DNA of 64,000 nt from an uncultured Bacteroides sp. Lineage in GTDB: Bacteria > Bacteroidota > Bacteroidia > Bacteroidales > Bacteroidaceae. Position numbers and translations under genes: made by a program. The notes beneath the pieces are model-generated. The model had not been told where the DNA came from, did no database searches, and worked only from the letters and a program-made list of their open reading frames with translations. Each line of letters begins with the position of its first letter. Position 1 is the stretch's first letter. Positions 40,840 to 49,070 of this stretch are shown piece after piece. The DNA lies in assembly GCF_900547205.1 (NCBI RefSeq), contig NZ_URFY01000012.1:1-64000 (forward strand). Direction: 5' to 3'.

Positions 40840-41451
40840 ATGAATATGAAAGTCAATTTAATATTAAAGAAGGGGCTTGCTCTATTAGCATTGTTTTTGT
40901 ATCTTTACTCATGTGGTAGTAAAGGAAAGAAAGATAACACCATTCTGGAAGAAGTGAAAGATTCAATATCTGTAACAGAGGAAACGGATACAGTAAGTGA
41001 CGAAATCAATTGTCCCTATCAAAACGATGAGATTAAATCAGAATATAGCTGTCTGCCATCAGATGTTGTAAACGCTTCCTACAAGATTATAAGTAAGGAA
41101 TCGGGATACTATTACTGCATTTCAATTAATGGTAAAGAGTATCGGATTTCAGATATGATTGATTATGGCGAACTCGACATGAAAGTATATGCCAACAGTA
41201 ATTCCAGTTTACTCCTAATTGGATTAACTGGTTTTTATGCATCCGTTTACTTCGTTTATTATTTCAAAGACGGTGTTTTGACACGTTTAGGGCAGGTAGA
41301 TATTGACCAACCAGATGATGTGGAAGAGCATGGGGTAAGAAAAATCTCCTTTGATGTAATTAAAGAGAATCATAAAATAAAGATTGAAAGCTATTTGGAT
41401 GGTGACCTTGCATGTATGAATGAATTTCTTTGTAATAATCAATCTGAGTAA
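40840..41451 (+). CDS. Hypothetical lipoprotein
   Basis: A 203-residue protein with a hydrophobic signal segment (LALLALFLYLY) and lipobox YSCGSKG. The mature part is acidic at first, then has beta-rich segments (YYYCISINGKEYRISDMIDYG, SVYFVYYFKDG). I recognise no family. A longer TTG start 15 bases upstream is possible. It starts just past the right junction of the proposed element and 3 bp before the next acetyltransferase gene, so they are probably co-transcribed. Confidence 0.7.
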   Translation: MNMKVNLILKKGLALLALFLYLYSCGSKGKKDNTILEEVKDSISVTEETDTVSDEINCPYQNDEIKSEYSCLPSDVVNASYKIISKESGYYYCISINGKEYRISDMIDYGELDMKVYANSNSSLLLIGLTGFYASVYFVYYFKDGVLTRLGQVDIDQPDDVEEHGVRKISFDVIKENHKIKIESYLDGDLACMNEFLCNNQSE

Positions 41452-41454
41452 AAA

Positions 41455-42015
41455 ATGGAAATCAAGGAATTTTTATATAATAATATATCAGAAGCGGACA
41501 GAAGTTTATTAATCGACTTAATATCCTGTGTCTGGAAAGATGAGGGCGGGAGAGAAATCCATTTGGAAGAAATGAATGCCATGTCGTTTTGTGCGCTAGA
41601 GAACAACAGATTTATTGGATATGTAGGAGTGGTTGAGTGGAATATCAATGTGCAGGATGAAGTATTCAGAATGTGCGGATTAAGCTGTGTTTGTACACAT
41701 CCATTGTACAGAAAAAGAGGTCTGGCTACTAATTTAGTGAGAAGAGCGACTGACTGGATAAAGCAAAGCAATGTTTTTGATATTGGCTTATTTACTTGTT
41801 CGCACGAACACGTTTCTTTATATAAGCAAGTAGGATGCTGGGAAATAGCTCCCAATTTAATTATAAAAGAAAGTGATAGAGAAGGGGCATATCAAAGTGA
41901 TATACAAGACTTAGATGTATTCAAGTTAATAATTTCCCGGAAAGCGAAAATATGCGCTGATTATTTTGAGAATACAACAATCAATCTTAATTTTCCATCA
42001 GGACAGTTTATTTAA
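41455..42015 (+). CDS. GNAT family N-acetyltransferase (Eis/MccE-like layout)
   Basis: A 186-residue GNAT protein. Motif A is GLSCVCTHPLYRKRGLATNLVRRATDW, with the acetyl-CoA-binding RKRGLAT; FTCSHEHVSLYKQVGCWE is motif B. The C-terminal 40 residues are outside the GNAT core and may shape substrate binding. It starts 3 bp after the lipoprotein gene. The substrate is unknown. Confidence 0.85.
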   Translation: MEIKEFLYNNISEADRSLLIDLISCVWKDEGGREIHLEEMNAMSFCALENNRFIGYVGVVEWNINVQDEVFRMCGLSCVCTHPLYRKRGLATNLVRRATDWIKQSNVFDIGLFTCSHEHVSLYKQVGCWEIAPNLIIKESDREGAYQSDIQDLDVFKLIISRKAKICADYFENTTINLNFPSGQFI

Positions 42016-42059
42016 GTGCAGAAATGACTAATTTAAAATATAATATAAAAAGAAACAAA

Positions 42060-42818
42060 ATGGATAGTGATTATAAGGTTGGCGATTTGATTTATGATGC
42101 AAATATTTATGATGGGTTAAATACTGGCATGTTTGATTTGCAATTTTACAAAAAGTGGATGCCGAAGAATAAGTACGCTAAAATACTAGAACTTTGCTGC
42201 GGCACAGGTAGACTTACAATTCCAATTGCAAAGGATGGATATAATATTTGTGGAGTGGATAACACTTCATCAATGCTTGAACAAGCAAAGGTGAAAGCTT
42301 CCGAAGCGGGTTTAGAGATTAATTTAATCGAAGCAGATATTAGAACGTTAAACTTACAAGAAAAATTTGACCTTATCTTTATTCCATTTAATTCAATTCA
42401 TCATTTATATAAAAATGAAGATTTGTTTGAGACACTTAAAACCGTTAAAAATCATCTAAAAGAAGATGGAATCTTTCTTCTGGATTGCTTCAATCCTAAT
42501 ATTCATTATATTGTTAAAAACGAAAAAGCACTAGAAGTTATTACTGAGTATACAACCAAAGATGGAAGAGAAATATTGATTAAACAGGAGATGCATTATG
42601 AAAACGCAACCCAAATAAATCGTATAAAATGGCATTATTATATAAATGGTAAATATCATTCAGTTCAAAATATGGATATGAGACTGTTTTTCCCTCAAGA
42701 ATTGGATTCATATCTAGAATGGGCCGGATTTAATGTTATTCACAAGTTTGGAAGTTTTGAAGAAGAAGAATTTAGCGATTATTCGGAGAAACAAGTATAC
42801 GTATTAGCGTTAAAATAA
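42060..42818 (+). CDS. Class I SAM-dependent methyltransferase
   Basis: A 252-residue methyltransferase with motif I ILELCCGTGRLTIPIAKDG, ribose-binding ICGVDNTSSML and IEADIRTLNL. The post-motif FDLIFIPFNSIHHLYKNEDL and the C-terminal substrate cap ENATQINRIKWHYYINGKYHSV-type strands place it with small-molecule O- or N-methyltransferases. ATG 42024 would add 12 residues; 42060 has an A-rich upstream region typical of Bacteroides starts. It is only distantly related to the methyltransferase at 37.9 kb. Confidence 0.85.
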   Translation: MDSDYKVGDLIYDANIYDGLNTGMFDLQFYKKWMPKNKYAKILELCCGTGRLTIPIAKDGYNICGVDNTSSMLEQAKVKASEAGLEINLIEADIRTLNLQEKFDLIFIPFNSIHHLYKNEDLFETLKTVKNHLKEDGIFLLDCFNPNIHYIVKNEKALEVITEYTTKDGREILIKQEMHYENATQINRIKWHYYINGKYHSVQNMDMRLFFPQELDSYLEWAGFNVIHKFGSFEEEEFSDYSEKQVYVLALK

Positions 42819-42918
42819 CGGGATGTTGTATCTTTCAAATTAAAAATCAAAACAGAGTAAGGAAATTAGTAAGAATTAAAAATGAATTGGTAACTTAGCA
42901 TTCTTAAATTGTGAATTT

Positions 42919-43314
42919 ATGAATATAGAAGAGTTTAGGACCTATTGTCTTTCTTTTAAAGGAGTGCATGATAAAATGCCATTTGAGAGAGCTACATCCG
43001 AGTACGATAAAAATCTGCTAGTCTTTTATGTAATGGATAAATGGTTTTGTTTTGTGAATGTAGATGCTTTTGATTGCTGCAATATAAAGTGCAAGCCGGA
43101 ACGTATTGAAGCTCTGCAAGACCGCTTTGATAGTATCAAACCCGGTTATCATATGAATAAGAGACATTGGATAAGTGTCTACTTTAACAATGATGTGCCG
43201 GATAAGATGATTAAAGAACTTGTTAAGCAGTCATATGACATTGTTGTCGCTTCTCTATCGAAGAAAGAGAAAGAAGAGCTGGATGCTATGAGTAGAAATG
43301 TCCTTTTGGAATGA
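42919..43314 (+). CDS. MmcQ/YjbR family protein
   Basis: A 131-residue protein of the MmcQ/YjbR (CyaY-like) fold. Signatures: MNIEEFRTYCLSFKGVHDKM at the N-terminus, WFCFVNVDAFDCCNIKCKPE in the central sheet, and YHMNKRHWISVYFN near residues 78-90, followed by the ELVKQSYDIVVA helix. Family members are small putative DNA-binding proteins of poorly known role. It is part of the run of small accessory genes. Confidence 0.88.
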   Translation: MNIEEFRTYCLSFKGVHDKMPFERATSEYDKNLLVFYVMDKWFCFVNVDAFDCCNIKCKPERIEALQDRFDSIKPGYHMNKRHWISVYFNNDVPDKMIKELVKQSYDIVVASLSKKEKEELDAMSRNVLLE

Positions 43315-43359
43315 GCTTTCAGAAAGCAAAGTATGTAAGGATGTTGAAAACTAGATGAA

Positions 43360-43722
43360 ATGAAAACATATAATGGTCGTATTCCTGCCTGCGGTGTCTT
43401 TTGTGGTGGCTGCCCTCGATATATACAAGAGAAAAATCCTTGTCCAGGTGCAGAGATAAACAAGGCACGGTGTGAGAAATGCAAAACATTTCATCTGTGC
43501 TGTGTTGAAAAGGGATTTACTCATTGCTACCAGTGCGACATATTCCCATGTGCTAGGTTTAAGAATTTTGCAAAACGCTGGCTGAAATACGGGCAGAATT
43601 TCATAGAGAATCAAGAATACTTAAAGCAAGTAGGAGAAGTTGAGTTTTTAATAAGTTATAATAAAAAGGTAAACGATGAACATACGACAATTGAAAAATG
43701 GGGAATACAACGAGGCAGTTGA
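43360..43722 (+). CDS. DUF3795 cysteine-rich protein
   Basis: A 120-residue protein with a dense set of cysteines: CGVFCGGCPRY near residue 11, then CEKCKTFHLCC and CYQCDIFPC. They suggest a zinc- or iron-binding fold, as in the DUF3795 family. Its end overlaps the next GNAT gene by 47 bp, so the two are translated together. A truncated relative lies at 39212-39346, also next to a GNAT gene. Function unknown. Confidence 0.85.
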   Translation: MKTYNGRIPACGVFCGGCPRYIQEKNPCPGAEINKARCEKCKTFHLCCVEKGFTHCYQCDIFPCARFKNFAKRWLKYGQNFIENQEYLKQVGEVEFLISYNKKVNDEHTTIEKWGIQRGS

Positions 43723-44110
43723 GTTATCCCTTAAAGTATTTATGGAATGTGGGGCTACTGATTTTGACGACAGTGGTTTAAATACATTCAAAGACTTTAT
43801 TTATAATAAGTCGTTAATGAACGAGCTTACCATCTTCGGAGCTTTCGATGATAGTGAACTTATTGGTATTATTGGAACTAAAAACAAAGGACAGCATATC
43901 TCTTTATTCTTTATACATCCAAAATACCACCGAAAAGGCATCGGCAGACTTTTGTTTGACTATGCTTATTCAAATCAGACAGTAGTACAGGTAACTGTAA
44001 ACTCATCTTCCTTTGCTGTGAGATTTTATGAAAGTCTAGGATTTAGAAAAACAGCCGAGGAACAAGTGACCAATGGGCTTAGATATAGCCCTATGCTTAA
44101 AATGGCGTAA
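43676..44110 (+). CDS. GNAT family N-acetyltransferase
   Basis: A 144-residue GNAT protein. Motif A is HISLFFIHPKYHRKGIGRLLFDYA with acetyl-CoA-binding HRKGIGR; motif B is SSFAVRFYESLGFRKT, and it ends in RYSPMLKM, a frequent ending of this subgroup. It overlaps the DUF3795 gene by 47 bp in another frame. The substrate is unknown. Confidence 0.87.
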   Translation: MNIRQLKNGEYNEAVELSLKVFMECGATDFDDSGLNTFKDFIYNKSLMNELTIFGAFDDSELIGIIGTKNKGQHISLFFIHPKYHRKGIGRLLFDYAYSNQTVVQVTVNSSSFAVRFYESLGFRKTAEEQVTNGLRYSPMLKMA

Positions 44111-44157
44111 ATCAATATGTATTTGGAAATGTTGAAGTAACTAAATAAAAGTAATAT

Positions 44158-44643
44158 ATGAAAGTAGACTTTATAATCAGAACAGCACAACATTCTGATA
44201 GCATCGAGCTAAGAGATTTATATAAGAATACCGTCCTAACCGTGAACAGGCGTGATTACTCTCAGGCCGAGGTTGAAGACTGGGCATCTTGCGGAGAGGA
44301 CCTTTCTAAAATAGAAGAAATGATAAAGACTCACTATTTCATTGTAGCCGTCAATCATCAATCGCAAATCATCGGTTTTTCTTCTATCACGCCTCAAGGC
44401 TATCTTCACTCCATGTTTGTTCACAAAGATTTTCAAGGAATTGGTGTAGCTGCAAGACTCTTGGAAGAGATAGAACGCTATGCAGCAGAGAATAAAATTA
44501 CACGGATTACATCAGAAGTCAGTTTAACAGCACGTCCTTTCTTTGAAAGAAAAGGTTATGTGGTGGAAGTGGAACAGAAACGTAAGGCAAATAAGCTTTT
44601 TCTTACTAATTTCTGGATGGCAAAAGAAATGGTTTGTTCGTAA
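44158..44643 (+). CDS. GNAT family N-acetyltransferase
   Basis: A 161-residue GNAT protein of the putative acetyltransferase (YafP-like) subgroup. Motifs: DYSQAEVEDWASCGEDL near the N-terminus, LHSMFVHKDFQGIGVAARLL (motif A, QGIGVA), and SLTARPFFERKGYVVEVEQ (motif B). It is the third GNAT gene of the right-hand array and the last accessory gene before the permease pair. Confidence 0.87.
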   Translation: MKVDFIIRTAQHSDSIELRDLYKNTVLTVNRRDYSQAEVEDWASCGEDLSKIEEMIKTHYFIVAVNHQSQIIGFSSITPQGYLHSMFVHKDFQGIGVAARLLEEIERYAAENKITRITSEVSLTARPFFERKGYVVEVEQKRKANKLFLTNFWMAKEMVCS

Positions 44644-44713
44644 TTGAACAACTGTTCATTTTCGGACGATACACAGATTAGCCTTTTCCCTTATATATCA
44701 GCTACTTATCACT

Positions 44714-44730
44714 TTGGCTCGTTTTTTGTT
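44714..44730 (+). promoter_or_regulatory. Possible sigma-54-type promoter before the permease pair
   Basis: TTGGCTCG-TTTT-TTGTT resembles the -24/-12 consensus TTGGCACG-N4-TTGCW with correct GG-to-GC spacing, but the -12 C is T. Upstream lies GAACA-AC-TGTTC (44645-44656) followed by TTTTCGGACG, which could be an activator site. Weak call. Confidence 0.25.
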
Positions 44731-44762
44731 TTTTCCTTATCATCAATAAAAGAAATATCTGC

Positions 44763-46067
44763 ATGATAGGAAAATACTTAAGGCAATCTTTCAAGCTTCT
44801 GAAGCAGAACCCCTTGTTCAGTAGCCTTTATATCGTCGGCACCGGATTAGCCATTTCGATGGTGATGGTGCTGGCCGTTCTCTATTATATAAAGGTGGGG
44901 GATATTTACCCCGAAACTCACCGTAGCCGTATGTTCATAGCATCTACCGCTCATATGCAGAATATAAAAGACAATAGCTGGAACACTACGTGGAACTATT
45001 CCGCCACTTTTATCAAAGAATGTTTCTACTCTCTGAAGGGAGTAGAAGCGGTGACGGCTATCAATGATGCAGAAAGCTGGTTTGTAGCAGTGAAAAATGT
45101 GAAACGTCCCCTTACTACTTTGGTGAAACTCACCGATACCGGCTTTTGGAAAGTATTCGATTTCTCTTTCGTCGCTGGAAGACCTTTCACGAAGGCTGAG
45201 TTTGAGAGCGGCTTTCGCACGGCGGTTATCTCGGAAGACATGGCAAGACGTGTTTTCGGCAGGGAGGACGTAGTGGGAGAGTCTATCAAATTGAACCTTA
45301 TGGATTATCGCGTATGTGGAGTGGTGAAATCGCCGAGCTATGCATTGCCGCTGAGTTATGCACAGGTTTGGTTGCCTTATACGTGTCTTTCCGGTTATGC
45401 AGAAGAGAATAATAAGTGGGACGTGCTCGGTCCGTTTCAGGTTGCCATATTATTGCCTTCGGTAGCGGATGCGGGAAAAGTAAAGTTGCAGGTGGATGAA
45501 TACGTGCGCAAGTTTAATGCACAGCCTCACGAGGGCTACAGATTGTTGATGCACGGCCAGCCCTATCTTTACTGGAAGACCTTGTTCCGAACGGATGATA
45601 TGGATGATTTGGATTTCATGATGGTTTTCCGGCAAATGGGATTGTGGCTGTTGATGCTGTTGCTGGTGCCGGCTCTCAATCTTTCGGGGATGATTTCTTC
45701 GCGCATGGAACGGCGGCTGCCCGAAATGGGATTGCGTAAGGCGTTCGGTGCAACCGGTAATCATCTCTTTTCGCAGATAGTGTGGGAAAACCTGTTGCTA
45801 ACCTGTCTGGGTGGCGTTTTAGGACTGATGCTCTCCTTTGGCATGGTGCTATTTGCCAAAGATTGGCTGCTTACGATGCTGGACGGTGGAACAAGTCCAC
45901 TGCCCGATGGCGTGCAGATGAGCATCACCACAGATATGCTGTTCAATCCCATCCTGTTTGTGGTGACTTTTGCAGTCTGCGTCGTCTTGAATTTATTTTC
46001 GGCATTGATACCGGCTTGTGTTGCTTTGAAGAAAGATATTGTATATTCACTCAACAGACAAAAATAA
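44763..46067 (+). CDS. FtsX/MacB-like ABC transporter permease
   Basis: A 434-residue permease with four transmembrane helices in the MacB/FtsX layout: one helix at the N-terminus (FSSLYIVGTGLAISMVMVLAV), a large periplasmic domain of about 220 residues, and three helices at the C-terminus. The FtsX-core segment RRLPEMGLRKAFGATGNHLF precedes helix 2 of that group. The partner permease follows 6 bp later. The expected ATPase gene is not adjacent in this window. Substrate unknown. Confidence 0.87.
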   Translation: MIGKYLRQSFKLLKQNPLFSSLYIVGTGLAISMVMVLAVLYYIKVGDIYPETHRSRMFIASTAHMQNIKDNSWNTTWNYSATFIKECFYSLKGVEAVTAINDAESWFVAVKNVKRPLTTLVKLTDTGFWKVFDFSFVAGRPFTKAEFESGFRTAVISEDMARRVFGREDVVGESIKLNLMDYRVCGVVKSPSYALPLSYAQVWLPYTCLSGYAEENNKWDVLGPFQVAILLPSVADAGKVKLQVDEYVRKFNAQPHEGYRLLMHGQPYLYWKTLFRTDDMDDLDFMMVFRQMGLWLLMLLLVPALNLSGMISSRMERRLPEMGLRKAFGATGNHLFSQIVWENLLLTCLGGVLGLMLSFGMVLFAKDWLLTMLDGGTSPLPDGVQMSITTDMLFNPILFVVTFAVCVVLNLFSALIPACVALKKDIVYSLNRQK

Positions 46068-46073
46068 CGAATC

Positions 46074-47345
46074 ATGCTGCATCAAATCATAAAACACCTG
46101 TGGAACAGCCGCCGGCGCAATCTTTGGATTATGTTGGAGCTGGTAGTGATAGGCATTGTTAGCTGTGCGGTCATTGACCCGCTGTTTGTTCTGAATTACA
46201 ATCAATCCATTCCGAACGGTTACGAGCCGGACGGACTGTATCGCTTGAAACTAGCCCGCAACAAAGTTGATACAGTTTCTGATCCGGTAAAAGATTACAC
46301 CCGGATTATGATGGGCTTGCGCAATTATAAAGACATTGAGTCTGCCACTTGCATGGCGTCAGGCGTATATCCCAGTTCGCCGAGCAATAATATGAATGGC
46401 GTTTTTAAAGATTCTACGGAAGTGCGTATGGCATATATCCCTTTCTACTCCGGTTCCGGCTTTTTCAGGACTTGGCGTTTCCGTTCGGCCAAGGACGGAA
46501 CCTGGCAATCGCTTGAGAAACTGGACATCCCCAAAGGTAGCGTGATTCTTTCCGAAGATGCGGTTGCCCTGCTCAACGGTGGCAAAGACCTGACGGGGCA
46601 GAGTATCTACAACGCATATGACAGTTCGGAGATTCGTGTAGTGGGAGTGATGCAGCCCATCAAGATGCGAAACAGTATGCAGCCCTATCTTGTCCGTCTT
46701 GTTTCGTATGGGGATGAAAGCCAATTGCCGGAATGGGCATTCAGTTCCGAATTAAGTATTTTTCTCCGTACCAAAGAGAATGTTTCCGAAGGCCGCTTCA
46801 TAGAGGAATTTATGATGTGGGTGGATGATAATCTTTCATCCGGTTCGTTGGTCTTCAGTAAGTTGACCCCTTTCTACGAAGTTCAGCGAGAGAGCGACTT
46901 GCAGAAAGGGGTGACCAATGAGGTGCGGATGAAATATGCTTTGGCCTATTTCTTTATGATAAACTTGCTGCTGGCAGTGAGCGGAACGTTCTGGCTCAAC
47001 ACGCGTGCCCGTCGGGAAGAAATCGGCATCCGTTTGTCTTACGGCGCTTCGCCCGGAGGAATCTGCCGGATGCTGATAGGCGAAGCTTTTGTTATGACGA
47101 CGGTGGCGGTGATTGTCGGCTGCTTCTTGTTCTTGCAATGGGCTTACTATGAAGGCTTCTATGTACTGAATGATGGAATACCGGGAAATGAAAGCCTTTA
47201 TCTGACAAATCATTTCTATACACATTTCTTTATCGTTTCGCTCATTGTGTATGTCGTGATGCTGTTGGTGACGTGGCTCGGGGTCTATATTCCGGCACGC
47301 AGCATTAGCCGGATTTCTCCGGTGGAGGCACTGCGAGATGAGTAA
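46074..47345 (+). CDS. FtsX/MacB-like ABC transporter permease
   Basis: A 423-residue permease, a paralogue of the preceding protein. It has an N-terminal helix (RRNLWIMLELVVIGIVSCAV), a periplasmic domain, and C-terminal helices with the core segment ARREEIGIRLSYGASPGGICRML. It ends ISRISPVEALRDE, the standard FtsX-family terminus. The two permeases probably form a heterodimer that needs an ATPase encoded elsewhere. It is followed by 480 bp of repeat-rich non-coding DNA. Confidence 0.87.
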   Translation: MLHQIIKHLWNSRRRNLWIMLELVVIGIVSCAVIDPLFVLNYNQSIPNGYEPDGLYRLKLARNKVDTVSDPVKDYTRIMMGLRNYKDIESATCMASGVYPSSPSNNMNGVFKDSTEVRMAYIPFYSGSGFFRTWRFRSAKDGTWQSLEKLDIPKGSVILSEDAVALLNGGKDLTGQSIYNAYDSSEIRVVGVMQPIKMRNSMQPYLVRLVSYGDESQLPEWAFSSELSIFLRTKENVSEGRFIEEFMMWVDDNLSSGSLVFSKLTPFYEVQRESDLQKGVTNEVRMKYALAYFFMINLLLAVSGTFWLNTRARREEIGIRLSYGASPGGICRMLIGEAFVMTTVAVIVGCFLFLQWAYYEGFYVLNDGIPGNESLYLTNHFYTHFFIVSLIVYVVMLLVTWLGVYIPARSISRISPVEALRDE

Positions 47346-47540
47346 TTGGCTGTGGAATGTTAAAATGACGTGTGGCGTAGAAACGTTTGAGTATATTCAA
47401 AGAGTTTCTGCGGTTAATTCTATCTTGATTATGCAGTTAAATCTGCAGTTTCTAGAAAGTAATGAATCAAATAGCAGGTGTTAATGCACAGTTTACCACC
47501 TAATAATACCTGATTTCTCAGTAATTAATAACTGAGTTCT

Positions 47541-47606
47541 GGAGTGTTAATACTTGACGTGATAGGTGTTAATACTCTAGATGTCAGGTGTTAACACTCT
47601 GGATAG
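47541..47606 (+). repeat. Three 22-bp imperfect tandem repeats with GTGTTAAYAC cores
   Basis: Units start at 47541, 47563 and 47585; the cores read AGTGTTAATAC, GGTGTTAATAC and GGTGTTAACAC. A fourth core, AGGTGTTAAT, lies at 47477. The 22-bp period is about two helical turns, and GTGTTAACAC is a perfect palindrome, as in an array of protein-binding sites. The same core lies before rprX (2767-2792). Confidence 0.65.
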
Positions 47607-47613
47607 AGCAAAA

Positions 47614-47721
47614 AGCACTATGAGGGTAACTCTTTGCCCTCAGGTAGCAATCAGGTCTGCCCTCATAGCTAAAACATCGATGGATAAGGGGTTTGAAGTG
47701 ATGTATGAGGGCATGAGAGCA
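47614..47721. repeat. TATGAGGG repeats in both orientations
   Basis: TATGAGGG at 47619-47626, its inverse CCCTCATA at 47660-47667, and TATGAGGGCATGAGAGC at 47704. The first two form the arms of a hairpin (AGCACTATGAGGG with CCCTCATAGCT). Confidence 0.55.
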
Positions 47722-47825
47722 AAATGCAAACCAACTTTTTATTCATTTGCTTCCACGCAACTTCACAAGATTGTAGTGCTGTCTCCGGAGGAATGGAAAT
47801 GAGGGTATGTGAGGAGATATGATTT

Positions 47826-48995
47826 TTATAATCTATAGAGAAGATATTTCTTCCTAATCTCCTTATAATCCTGCAACTCTTTCTGCCAACTATTCCGGAT
47901 ATTTTCCTCAGATTCCCCTTTGAGAATCGCTTTCCGCACACGGTCTGTCCCCATGAGCAAATCGAACCATCGGGAACGCGAGAAGAAAGCCGCTCCCTCG
48001 CCGGACAAATTGTAGAAACGTAAGAAGTAGTGAAGCGTAAAACCGTTCACGTCTGCTACATCCCGTAGGTCTTCACCATAACAGGCTACTCCTTTGTGCA
48101 TCGGATTCTTATCAAACCCGGGTAGTGAGCGGGGAGTGAATGAGAATTTCCCATATTTCTTATCAGGCGCCCCCAATACCTGAAAAGGAAAAGTCGTGCC
48201 GCGTCCCACACTGACGCGGGTGGCCTCGAATGGGCAAAGCGAAGCATACAGACGAATGGACTGATCGTTCGGAAGGTTGGGCGAGGGCTTGACGGGGAGC
48301 GAATACGAATCTCCATGTTTCCATCCCGTCATCGGAATAACATTGAGCGAACAGGGATTTTTCTTGTTCGCAATCCATCCTTCACCGTTAATCATCAGTG
48401 CAAGTTCGCCAACAGTACATCCGTGGAGCACCGGGATAGGGAGCAAACCTACGAAACTCCGGTAAGCCGGCTTTAGTATCGGCCCATCCACATAATCGCA
48501 AGGATTGGGGCGGTCGAGCACAATCATCTCTTTCCCGTTTTCCGCGCACGCTTCCATCACGTAAAACATCGTACTAATATAGGTATAGAAACGCGCCCCC
48601 ACGTCCTGAATATCAAACAAGATAATATCGATATCTTTTAGTTGGGCGGCGGTCGGTTTCTTGTTGCTTCCATAAAGCGAGATGATAGGAATGCCCGTCC
48701 GGCTGTCTTTTCCGTCTTTCACCGTTTCACCTGCATCGGCATTTCCGCGGAAACCATGTTCGGGTGCAAACACCTTGACTACGCGGACATCCAATTTTAA
48801 TAAGGTATCCAACAGGTGCGTTTGTTCCGCTCCTACGATGGAAGTATGGTTCACCACCATTCCGATACGCTTTCCTTGTAGCAACGGCAAATATTGTTCG
48901 ATGCGTTCCGCTCCGGTAGCAACCTTGCCGCTGGCATATCCAGGGAGCAGTGTTAGGAGCAAAAAGAAAAGAATGAGGGAAATTCTAGTTTGCAT
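47826..48995 (-). CDS. Exo-beta-N-acetylmuramidase NamZ-like (DUF1343, GH171)
   Basis: A 389-residue exported protein with a signal peptide (ISLILFFLLLTLLPGYASG). The DUF1343 domain shows GKRIGMVVNHTSIVG, VFAPEHGFRGNADAGE with its His/Glu pair, IIFDIQDVGARFYTYISTM and VLDRPNPCDYVDGPIL. NamZ of Tannerella and Bacillus releases N-acetylmuramic acid from the end of peptidoglycan fragments, and this protein should recycle or scavenge cell wall sugar in the periplasm. It has a consensus promoter on the minus strand (49021-49052). Confidence 0.9.
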   Translation of the reverse strand: MQTRISLILFFLLLTLLPGYASGKVATGAERIEQYLPLLQGKRIGMVVNHTSIVGAEQTHLLDTLLKLDVRVVKVFAPEHGFRGNADAGETVKDGKDSRTGIPIISLYGSNKKPTAAQLKDIDIILFDIQDVGARFYTYISTMFYVMEACAENGKEMIVLDRPNPCDYVDGPILKPAYRSFVGLLPIPVLHGCTVGELALMINGEGWIANKKNPCSLNVIPMTGWKHGDSYSLPVKPSPNLPNDQSIRLYASLCPFEATRVSVGRGTTFPFQVLGAPDKKYGKFSFTPRSLPGFDKNPMHKGVACYGEDLRDVADVNGFTLHYFLRFYNLSGEGAAFFSRSRWFDLLMGTDRVRKAILKGESEENIRNSWQKELQDYKEIRKKYLLYRL

Positions 48996-49020
48996 ATCGG
49001 CATTTTTTTGTAATATTGCA

Positions 49021-49052
49021 CAAAAATATTCATTTATCTTATAGCTAACAAA
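49021..49052 (-). promoter_or_regulatory. Consensus promoter of the NamZ-like gene
   Basis: On the minus strand, TTTG (49049-49052) and TATTTTTG (49021-49028) are 20 bp apart, with a leader of about 20 nt. Confidence 0.65.
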
Positions 49053-49070
49053 TAATTAAATATCGAAAAG

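Larger units (their letters stand above)
47346..47825. other. 480-bp repeat-rich intergenic region
   Basis: It contains an array of GTGTTAA repeats (47477-47606) and copies of a TATGAGGG element in both orientations (47614-47721). A 73-codon plus-strand frame (47581-47802) crosses both repeat families and is not called as a gene. Confidence 0.7.

Noticed and set aside
47581..47802. 73-codon plus-strand frame
   Set aside because: It runs through two repeat families, lacks a recognisable promoter and has no family features; it is probably a repeat-derived open frame.
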